Shown in pieces: positions 6,959 to 12,172 of a stretch of DNA of 12,172 nucleotides (position 1 is its first letter; every line of letters starts with the position of its first letter). Under the pieces are notes generated by a model, which had not been told where the DNA came from, did not search any database, and worked only from the letters and a program-made list of their open reading frames with translations. The stretch is from assembly GCA_015222115.1 (NCBI GenBank), contig JADFUO010000351.1, positions 1-12,172 on the forward strand, given 5' to 3'. A program made the position numbers and the translations under genes. The DNA comes from Bacteroidota bacterium (lineage in GTDB: Bacteria; Bacteroidota; Bacteroidia; Bacteroidales; JADFUO01).

Positions 6959-7382
6959 CTTCCGTATTATTAATAAAACTTTCCAGCGCCAGTCGGTAAG
7001 AATCCAAACCAAATCCGATAATCATACCTTTTGTATTCGGAGCTATAAGCGAAATATGCCTGTAATCCTCCCTTGAAAAAACATTTGAAATATGAACCTC
7101 AACAACCGGCGTCTCTATTGATTTCACTGCATCCGCTATTGCCACGGAAGTATGGGAATATCCTCCTGCATTTAAAATTATTCCATCATATAAAAATCCA
7201 ACTTTATGAAGCACATCAATAATCTCACCTTCCACATTGCTTTGAAAATATTCAATTTCAATGTCGGGATAACTGCTTCGCAAGTGTTTTAAATACTCTT
7301 CAAACGAAAGAAATCCATATATTGATGGCTCGCGTTTTCCAAGTAAATTTAAATTCGGACCGTTTATTATTATGATTTGCAT
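6951..7382 (-). CDS. aroQ: Type II 3-dehydroquinate dehydratase
   Basis: This cytoplasmic shikimate-pathway enzyme converts 3-dehydroquinate to 3-dehydroshikimate. From ATG 7382 the product is 143 residues, the normal length for the type II family, and begins directly with the family start MQIIIINGPNLNLLGKRE. The essential Arg17 and Tyr22 of the flexible loop are present (KREPSIYG), as are QSNVEGEIID (47-56), the NAGGYSHTSVAIADA block (71-85), EVHISN with the catalytic His97 (95-100), and the REDYRH segment. An ATG 18 bp upstream (7400) would add MYFCNV and is less likely. A TATTTTTG -7 element on the minus strand (7397-7390) would start transcription almost at the ATG, so the message could be nearly leaderless. 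It converges with the glycosyltransferase and diverges from the DUF434 gene, so it is probably transcribed alone. Confidence 0.95.
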   Translation of the reverse strand: MQIIIINGPNLNLLGKREPSIYGFLSFEEYLKHLRSSYPDIEIEYFQSNVEGEIIDVLHKVGFLYDGIILNAGGYSHTSVAIADAVKSIETPVVEVHISNVFSREDYRHISLIAPNTKGMIIGFGLDSYRLALESFINNTEVR

Positions 7383-7406
7383 AACATTACAAAAATACAC
7401 AAATTA

Positions 7407-7437
7407 TTGTTAATTCATTTTATTGTTAGTATTTTTG
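7407..7437 (+). promoter_or_regulatory. Bacteroidota promoter for the DUF434 gene
   Basis: TTG (7407-7409) is followed after 20 nt by TATTTTTG (7430-7437). Transcription would begin near 7443, about 25 nt before the ATG at 7469. An AGAGG at 7453-7457 could serve as a ribosome binding site. Confidence 0.65.
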
Positions 7438-7468
7438 TTAAATCCGTAGAAAAGAGGTTTGCCACGTA

Positions 7469-8143
7469 ATGAATTTTTCAAAAGATTTCCAAACGGCTGT
7501 TAATGATTATCTGCTTTTGCTGGACAAAAAATATCCTCAAAAAGCAATACTAAAATTAATCGGCGACAGGTATGCATTAAACGGCACTGAAAGAAGCATG
7601 TTATACAGAGGAATCACTACCAGCAAAAATGCTGAAAAAAGAGCAAAAAAACTCATCTCTGAAAAAAACATAATAAATCAACCCATCCATATTGACGGGT
7701 ATAATGTTTTAATAACCATTGGAAGTTACCTTAACGGAAATTTAGTTTTTATCGGAAACGACCGTTATCTGCGTGATGCCTCGGAAATTCACGGTAAGAT
7801 TTTCCGTACCGAACTATTTGAGCGTGCTGTGATTTTAATTTTGGTATATCTTGAAAAATTAAAAGTTTCTGAAATCAACTTTTATCTTGATCAGCCCGTT
7901 AGCTTCAGCGGAAAATTATCTCAAAAAATCAATAAAATAATTAAAGATTATAATCTTAGCGGAAAAGCCGAAGTTTACAACTCACCCGATTATATCTTGA
8001 AAAACATTGAAGAAGGTTTTGTTGCCACAACCGACTCAACAATCATTGACAAAGCCAAACTAAATATTTTTGATATTGCACGAAATACAATCAAATATCA
8101 TTTTAATCCGAATTTTATTGACATGGGTCTATTTATTTCTTAA
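7469..8143 (+). CDS. DUF434 domain protein with PIN/NYN-like C-terminal half
   Basis: The 224-residue soluble protein has no signal peptide. Residues about 4-60 match the DUF434 pattern (AVNDYLLLLDKKYPQKAILKLIGDRYALN, then a basic helix). The rest, about 70-224, corresponds to the C-terminal domain that usually accompanies it (DUF5616). That part begins with a strand ending in DGYN (76-79), continues through NDRYLRDASEIHGK (97-110), has FYLDQPVSFSG (138-148) with Asp141, and then VATTDSTIID (185-194). A DGxN start, a central strand ending in Asp and a late TTDxxIID are the hallmarks of PIN-like/NYN RNases, so a metal-dependent nuclease is a fair structural guess, but no activity is established to my knowledge. 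The TAA stop is also the first three bases of the next promoter's -7 element. Confidence 0.8.
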   Translation: MNFSKDFQTAVNDYLLLLDKKYPQKAILKLIGDRYALNGTERSMLYRGITTSKNAEKRAKKLISEKNIINQPIHIDGYNVLITIGSYLNGNLVFIGNDRYLRDASEIHGKIFRTELFERAVILILVYLEKLKVSEINFYLDQPVSFSGKLSQKINKIIKDYNLSGKAEVYNSPDYILKNIEEGFVATTDSTIIDKAKLNIFDIARNTIKYHFNPNFIDMGLFIS

Positions 8144-8148
8144 CTTTG
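8118..8148 (+). promoter_or_regulatory. Promoter of the TPP-riboswitch transcript
   Basis: TTG (8118-8120) is followed after 20 nt by TAACTTTG (8141-8148), a full match to the Bacteroidota consensus. The promoter lies in the last codons of the DUF434 gene and its -7 box begins with that gene's stop codon. Transcription should start near 8154, just before the riboswitch. Confidence 0.7.
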
Positions 8149-8162
8149 CATAGTCAATTTTC

Positions 8163-8250
8163 CAATAGGGGTGCCCTAAATTAACGGGCTGAGATTATAC
8201 TCTTTGAACCTGCTCCGGGTAATGCCGGCGAAGGGAGAAAGCATAACCTC
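8163..8250 (+). ncRNA. TPP riboswitch (THI element)
   Basis: All conserved blocks of the thiamine pyrophosphate aptamer are present in order: GGGGTGCCC (8168-8176), the CTGAGA pyrimidine-binding block (8189-8194), TTGAACCTG (8204-8212), GGGTAATGCC (8217-8226) and GGCGAAGGGA (8226-8235). The variable P3 arm between the first two blocks is very short. It lies 57 nt before the receptor ATG and should reduce that gene's expression when TPP is plentiful. The closing P1 helix is not obvious by eye. Confidence 0.95.
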
Positions 8251-8265
8251 CAAATAAATATTTTT

Positions 8266-8303
8266 CCTCTATTGATTTTTATCATTAACGCTAAAAAATC
8301 AAT
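8266..8303 (+). promoter_or_regulatory. Candidate riboswitch expression platform at the start codon
   Basis: ATTGATTTTT (8271-8280) and AAAAATCAAT (8294-8303) form a perfect 10-bp stem with a 13-nt loop, ending three bases before the ATG at 8307. No T-run follows, so it is not an intrinsic terminator. CCTCTATTG (8266-8274), which includes part of the left arm, can also pair with CAATAGGGG (8163-8171) of the aptamer over nine pairs with one G-U. The two pairings exclude each other, as expected for a ligand-controlled switch acting on translation. Confidence 0.55.
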
Positions 8304-8306
8304 ATC

Positions 8307-10679
8307 ATGAAAAAATTATTAATTGTGCTGCTTTGGCTTGCAGCAATGCCTTACATGGCTTTTTCACAGTTTTCAATATCCGGTAAAGTTGTTGATAAAG
8401 AAACAAAAGAACCTTTACAGGGAGCACACATCATTATTGAAAACACATTTAAATCAACAACATCAAACAGTTCCGGCTATTATTTTATTAAAAAATTAAA
8501 AAAGGGGAATTATTCCATTAAGGTTAGTTTTATCGGATATAAAACTTTTATCAAAAAAATTAAACTTGAAAAAAATTCAGAACTTAATTTTGAGATGCTC
8601 AGCAGTCCTGTTTTAGAAGACGAAGTAATAATCACAGCAACAAGGGCTCCTGAAAAATCACCTACTACTTATAAAAATGTTTCGAAAAATGAAATACGGG
8701 ATGTAAATCTAGGACAAGACCTGCCTTTTTTAATTGAAACCACACCCTCAACGGTTGTTACTTCTGATGCAGGTGCAGGGATTGGTTATACAAGCATCAG
8801 GATACGCGGAACGGATATGACAAGGATAAATGTAACAATTAATGGTATCCCTCTGAATGACCCTGAATCGCACGGTGTTTTCTGGGTGGATATGCCCGAT
8901 TTTGCCTCGTCTGTTGATAATATCCAGATACAGCGAGGAGTTGGCACATCTACAAACGGAGCAGCAGCTTTCGGGGCAAGTATCAACATACAAACTCTTA
9001 AGCTGAATCCCGAACCTTACGCAGAAATTAACAGCTCTGCCGGCTCATTTAATACTTTTAAAAATAATCTCACTTTCGGAACAGGACTTATAAAAGGCAA
9101 ATTCAGCTTTGACGGACGTGTATCAAAAATCACTTCCGACGGCTATATTGACAGGGCTTTCTCCGACCTTAAATCATTCTTTGTATCAGGTGCTTATTAT
9201 GGTGAAAAAAGTATTTTAAAACTAAATATTTTTTCAGGCAAAGAGAAAACTTACCAGGCATGGATGGGTGTTCCTAAAGATTCACTGAAAACCAACCGCA
9301 CCTATAATCCATATACTTACGATAACGAAACCGACAATTACCAGCAAGACCATTACCAACTGATTTATTCAAAAGAAATTAATAAAAATTTGCTTCTTAA
9401 TACAGCTTTGCATTATACACACGGCAAAGGATATTACGAGCAATATAAGAAGAACCGGAAATTCAAGGATTATTTACTTGACACTCTTTTTATCGGTGGC
9501 GACACAATATCACGAACTAATCTTGTTCAGCAAAAATGGCTTGACAATGATTTCTATGGTTTTACATATTCCTTAAATTATAAAAAGAAAAACACTGATT
9601 TGATACTCGGTGGTGCCTGGAATAAATATAATGGAAAGCATTTTGGTAAAGTTATTTGGGCACAATTTGCCAGCAATGGCAGTATTAATCATCAATGGTA
9701 TGATAATACCGGTGTAAAAACGGATTTTAACATTTTCGGGAAAATAAATTATAATTTGAATGATAAGATAAATCTTTACGGTGATGTTCAATATCGCAGA
9801 ATTTATTATTCAATTGATGGCGACCATGATGACCTACGCGACATAACACAGGAACATAAATTTAATTTTTTAAATCCAAAAGCAGGTTTATATTTTGATA
9901 TCAATGAAAATCACAGCACTTATTTTTCATTTGCAGTATCAAATCGTGAGCCCAGCCGCAGCGATTACCGCGATTCCGACGAAGATCATATACCAACCGG
10001 CGAAACACTTTACGATTACGAAATTGGGTATAATTTTAAATCATTGAATTTTGCCGTTGATGCCAATATGTATTATATGAATTACAAAGACCAGTTGATA
10101 TTAACCGGCGAAATTAACAAGGTAGGCGACCCGATAATGACAAATGTGCCAAAAAGTTACAGGGCAGGCATTGAATTGGCTGTTGGTACAAAAATTTTAC
10201 AAAATTTAAAATGGGATATAAATGCTACATTCAGCCGTAACAAAATAAAAGACTTTACAGCTTATATTGATAACTGGAGTCCGCCTTACAAACAAATCAC
10301 AGAGGATTCAGGCGAAACTTATCTTTCATTTTCACCCGATATAATTGCTGGCAGCATAATAAGTTACAAACCAATAAATAATTTGAATATCAGCTTTATT
10401 TCAAAATATGTTAGCAGGCAATACATTGATAATACTTCAAATAAATACAGGAGTCTTGACCCGTATTTTGTAAATAATCTGATAATTAATTATAGCTTCA
10501 AAACAAGGTTCATTAAAGAAATCGGTTTTCAGTTAATGATTAATAATATTTTTAACGAAAAATACGAAACCAATGCCTGGGTATATCGTTATTATTACGA
10601 AGACAAAGAATATATGATGGACGGTTATTTCCCACAGGCAGGAATTAATTTTCTGGCAGGGATAAATTTGAGGTTTTAG
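8307..10679 (+). CDS. TonB-dependent outer-membrane receptor, probably for thiamine or a precursor
   Basis: The 790-residue product has a signal peptide (1-20, AFS then QFSISG). A carboxypeptidase-regulatory-like beta-sandwich follows (about 22-100, with the typical GKVVDKETKEPLQGA and SFIGYKT). Next come the conserved DEVIITATR linker (105-113), a TonB plug domain (about 120-230: IRIRGTDMTRINVTINGIP, then GVFWVDMPDFASS and ASINIQT), and a 22-strand-type barrel ending in a C-terminal aromatic (INLRF). It is complete in length for the family. Control by a TPP riboswitch points to uptake of thiamine, its phosphates or a pyrimidine/thiazole precursor across the outer membrane, driven by TonB. 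TPP-regulated receptors of this kind are known in Bacteroides, usually next to pnuT and a thiamine pyrophosphokinase gene; neither is here, so the partners must lie elsewhere. Substrate is inferred from the riboswitch, not from the protein. Confidence 0.92.
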   Translation: MKKLLIVLLWLAAMPYMAFSQFSISGKVVDKETKEPLQGAHIIIENTFKSTTSNSSGYYFIKKLKKGNYSIKVSFIGYKTFIKKIKLEKNSELNFEMLSSPVLEDEVIITATRAPEKSPTTYKNVSKNEIRDVNLGQDLPFLIETTPSTVVTSDAGAGIGYTSIRIRGTDMTRINVTINGIPLNDPESHGVFWVDMPDFASSVDNIQIQRGVGTSTNGAAAFGASINIQTLKLNPEPYAEINSSAGSFNTFKNNLTFGTGLIKGKFSFDGRVSKITSDGYIDRAFSDLKSFFVSGAYYGEKSILKLNIFSGKEKTYQAWMGVPKDSLKTNRTYNPYTYDNETDNYQQDHYQLIYSKEINKNLLLNTALHYTHGKGYYEQYKKNRKFKDYLLDTLFIGGDTISRTNLVQQKWLDNDFYGFTYSLNYKKKNTDLILGGAWNKYNGKHFGKVIWAQFASNGSINHQWYDNTGVKTDFNIFGKINYNLNDKINLYGDVQYRRIYYSIDGDHDDLRDITQEHKFNFLNPKAGLYFDINENHSTYFSFAVSNREPSRSDYRDSDEDHIPTGETLYDYEIGYNFKSLNFAVDANMYYMNYKDQLILTGEINKVGDPIMTNVPKSYRAGIELAVGTKILQNLKWDINATFSRNKIKDFTAYIDNWSPPYKQITEDSGETYLSFSPDIIAGSIISYKPINNLNISFISKYVSRQYIDNTSNKYRSLDPYFVNNLIINYSFKTRFIKEIGFQLMINNIFNEKYETNAWVYRYYYEDKEYMMDGYFPQAGINFLAGINLRF

Positions 10680-10726
10680 AAGTAAAGTATCTATATTATT
10701 TTCAAAAAAAGTTACAAAATAAAGTT

Positions 10727-10848
10727 CCGAGTACTCGGGATTGGAATTAATTAGCTGTTGCACCCTTCGACTCCGCTCAGGGTGACATCACAAAACTGTC
10801 ATACCGAGTAAATATACCCGAAAAAAGGGCACACAAAGCGATATGACA
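10727..10848. repeat. Mosaic of intergenic palindromes
   Basis: CCGAGTACTCGG (10727-10738) is a perfect 12-bp palindrome. CACCCT (10761-10766) and AGGGTG (10779-10784) frame the block CCCTTCGACTCCGCTCAGGG, a repeat I recall as very widespread in Bacteroidota intergenic DNA, where its translations (HPSTPLRVT, VTLSGVEG) appear as spurious peptides. TGACA (10783-10787) pairs with TGTCA (10797-10801), and TGTCATA (10797-10803) pairs with TATGACA (10842-10848) around a small CCC/GGG hairpin (10817-10829). Confidence 0.7.
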
Positions 10849-10849
10849 A

Positions 10850-10993
10850 AAATTCCAAATCTCAAATTCCAAATCTTAAATAAATTTCAAATTTCAATAT
10901 TCAAATTCCAAACAAAAGAGATAAGCATTTTGATTATTGGGTTTTGTGTTTTGGATATTATTTGTTTTTTGTAATTTGTTTTTTGTGATTTAA
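10850..10993. repeat. CAAATTCCAAAT-type repeat zone
   Basis: AAATTCCAAATCT occurs at 10850-10862 and 10864-10876 (14-bp period), with a related AAATTCCAAAC at 10903-10913 and several AAATTTC variants. From about 10930 the composition switches strand to T/G-rich (TTTTGGATATTATTTG and so on), partly complementary to the first half. It would form a loose, A/T-rich stem and is best described as degenerate intergenic repeat DNA. Confidence 0.6.
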
Positions 10994-11112
10994 TCTGAAA
11001 CTTAAAAATTACTCAAAAACCATAATCATCAGACATACAACCCAATGCACTATAGTTGTCATTAGTAGCATAGTTTAGGTATCCTTCGGAACAAAAAAAA
11101 CATATAACCCAT

Positions 11113-11152
11113 AACCATTTAACCATTTAACCATCTAGCCATTTAACCATTA
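11113..11152. repeat. Five-copy tandem octamer AACCATTT
   Basis: Five head-to-tail 8-bp units run AACCATTT, AACCATTT, AACCATCT, AGCCATTT, AACCATTA. The partial ATAACC units just before suggest an older, longer array. It ends 30 bp before the -7 element of the prohibitin-family gene. Such arrays can vary in copy number by slippage. Confidence 0.85.
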
Positions 11153-11181
11153 AATAATTTAGCTATATATAAATTTTTTAC

Positions 11182-11189
11182 TATATTTG
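11182..11189 (+). promoter_or_regulatory. Possible -7 element for the prohibitin-family gene
   Basis: TATATTTG matches TAnnTTTG and lies 54 bp before the ATG at 11244, a sensible leader length. No TTG is present about 20 nt upstream, where the sequence is AATTTAGC, so the -33 part is weak. Confidence 0.45.
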
Positions 11190-11243
11190 CAGTTATTAAA
11201 TTCTTAAAATCAATATTAACATAACCTTAAAAAACTCAAAATC

Positions 11244-12077
11244 ATGGCACAAGAAGAACTAAATTTAAAAAAAATCGTTCCGGTAGCAATAATTATTGTT
11301 GCAATAATACTGATTATTGTTTTTTGGAGCAAAATGACCATTACTATTGATGCAGGAGAAGGAGGAGTATTATTCAGAAGATTTGGTGGTGGAGTTGATA
11401 CTTCCAGAACCTACGGCGAGGGATTTCATTTTTTGGCTCCATGGAACAAAATGTTCGTGTTTGAAACACGACAACAGGAAATTTCAGAAGATTTGAATGT
11501 CTTGTCTTCAAACGGTTTGGAAATAAAAGTTGATGTTTCTTGCTGGTATCAACCCACTTATTCACAACTCGGATTATTACAAAGAGATATAGGACCTGAC
11601 TTTTTAAGAAGAATTATTATCCCTGCACTCAGGGCATCGGCACGAAGCGTTATAGGTCGTTATACTCCCGAGCAGATCTACTCAACAAAAAGAGATGTTA
11701 TACAGGATGAAATTTATGTTGAAACAAAAAATCTTTTAGATAAAAAGTATATCCAGACAAACCAGATATTGATACGTTCAATAATTTTGCCACCTACAAT
11801 TAAAAAAGCTATTGAGAGTAAATTAAAACAGGAACAAGAATCTCTTGAATACGAATTCAAGCTTCAAATAGCCAGTAAGGAAGCTGAACGCCAAAGAATT
11901 GAAGCTGACGGTAAATCCACAGCTAACAGAATACTTAGTGCAAGTTTAACTGATAAAATCTTAAGAGACAAAGGTATTGAAGCAACTCTTAGACTTGCAG
12001 AATCACCAAATTCAAAAGTTGTTATAATTGGCAGTGGTAAAGAGGGCTTGCCATTGATACTAGGGGATACTAAGTAA
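11244..12077 (+). CDS. Prohibitin/SPFH-family membrane protein
   Basis: The 277-residue protein has a single N-terminal membrane anchor (about 11-28, VPVAIIIVAIILIIVFW) and then a full SPFH/prohibitin domain (about 33-195). The family blocks are visible: DAGEGGVLFRRFGG (37-50), EGFHFLAPW (59-67), SEDLNVLSSNGLEIKVDVS (81-99), ALRASARSVIGRYTPEQIYS (128-147) and ILIRSIILPPTIKKAIE (175-191). A charged coiled-coil (about 192-225) with AERQRIEADGK follows, as in prohibitins. Family members assemble into large ring-like scaffolds in the membrane, often acting with FtsH-type proteases; the exact bacterial role varies. Length and layout match prohibitin rather than flotillin or HflK/HflC. The start region is A-rich without a Shine-Dalgarno sequence. 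No partner gene follows within the remaining 95 bp. Confidence 0.9.
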   Translation: MAQEELNLKKIVPVAIIIVAIILIIVFWSKMTITIDAGEGGVLFRRFGGGVDTSRTYGEGFHFLAPWNKMFVFETRQQEISEDLNVLSSNGLEIKVDVSCWYQPTYSQLGLLQRDIGPDFLRRIIIPALRASARSVIGRYTPEQIYSTKRDVIQDEIYVETKNLLDKKYIQTNQILIRSIILPPTIKKAIESKLKQEQESLEYEFKLQIASKEAERQRIEADGKSTANRILSASLTDKILRDKGIEATLRLAESPNSKVVIIGSGKEGLPLILGDTK

Positions 12078-12144
12078 CCGAACATTTGCATGTTTTAAAA
12101 AAAGGTATGTTTATCTTACTGTTAATTGTTAACTGTCTGGTTAT

Positions 12145-12172
12145 TTGTAATTCAGTTGTAATTCAGTTGTAA
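12145..12172. repeat. 11-bp direct repeat at the window edge
   Basis: TTGTAATTCAG occurs at 12145-12155 and 12156-12166 and is followed by TTGTAA to the end of the window, so about 2.5 tandem copies are visible and the array may continue beyond it. Confidence 0.7.

Larger units (their letters stand above)
10680..11243. other. 564-bp gene-free region filled with short repeats
   Basis: No frame of convincing composition occurs on either strand. The stretch contains a mosaic of palindromes (10727-10848), an A/T-rich CAAATTCCAAAT repeat zone (10850-10993), unexplained sequence to about 11100, an octamer tandem array (11113-11152) and the presumed promoter of the last gene. No intrinsic terminator for the receptor gene is evident. 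Confidence 0.75.

Noticed and set aside
8748..8993. Minus-strand frames inside the receptor's plug domain
   Set aside because: They are opposite the most conserved part of the receptor; cysteine-rich composition is a frame artefact.
10533..10763. Minus-strand frame covering the receptor's end and the intergenic repeats
   Set aside because: Most of it is antisense to the receptor and the rest is repeat sequence.
10850..11152. CRISPR-like array
   Set aside because: Repeat units are only 8-14 bp, degenerate and contiguous, without regular unique spacers, and no cas gene is present.
11864..12091. Minus-strand frame over the end of the prohibitin-family gene
   Set aside because: Antisense shadow of a conserved coding region with no domain of its own.
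12080..12106. Terminator after the prohibitin-family gene
   Set aside because: The AACAT/ATGTT stem is only 5 A/T-rich pairs and is followed by four T and then a run of A, so it is too weak to call.

Overview
The window reads as ordinary chromosomal DNA of an AT-rich member of the Bacteroidota, probably Bacteroidales-like. The evidence is the families present (GWxTD-domain protein, HX4E lipid A-type acyltransferase, SusC-like TonB-dependent receptor with a carboxypeptidase-regulatory-like N-domain), the near absence of Shine-Dalgarno sequences, A-rich start regions, and several promoters of the TTG-N17-20-TAnnTTTG type specific to this phylum. The species cannot be named from the sequence.

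Layout. (1) Positions 1-188 hold the probable tail of an upstream gene and a three-copy repeat that forms a perfect hairpin. (2) 189-2998 holds two co-directional envelope genes: a secreted protein with a DUF4384-like C-terminus, and a 611-residue membrane protein joining a periplasmic pentapeptide-like domain to a two-helix pore module with a degenerate K+-channel filter. (3) 2999-3324 is a structured leader region with two inverted repeats and a good promoter, followed by a GWxTD-domain secreted protein (3325-4797). (4) 4889-6958 holds an LpxL/HtrB-family acyltransferase and a family 2 glycosyltransferase with a TTG start, likely acting on lipid A or other surface glycolipids. (5) aroQ (type II 3-dehydroquinate dehydratase) lies on the minus strand, converging on and overlapping the glycosyltransferase by 8 bp and diverging from a DUF434-family gene (7469-8143) whose C-terminal half looks PIN/NYN-nuclease-like. 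(6) A TPP riboswitch at about 8163-8250 precedes a 790-residue TonB-dependent receptor, so this receptor is very likely an outer-membrane importer of thiamine or a precursor. (7) 10680-11243 is gene-free and packed with several kinds of short repeat. (8) A prohibitin/SPFH-family protein (11244-12077) is the last gene.

How the genes work together. Most products belong to the cell envelope, but only the riboswitch plus receptor and the acyltransferase plus glycosyltransferase form functional pairs I would defend. I see no defence system, phage or complete insertion sequence. The best candidates for new biology are the pentapeptide-channel fusion with its altered filter, a proposed riboswitch expression platform that would bury an A-rich start region rather than a Shine-Dalgarno sequence, the possible nuclease fold of the DUF434 protein, and the varied intergenic palindromes.
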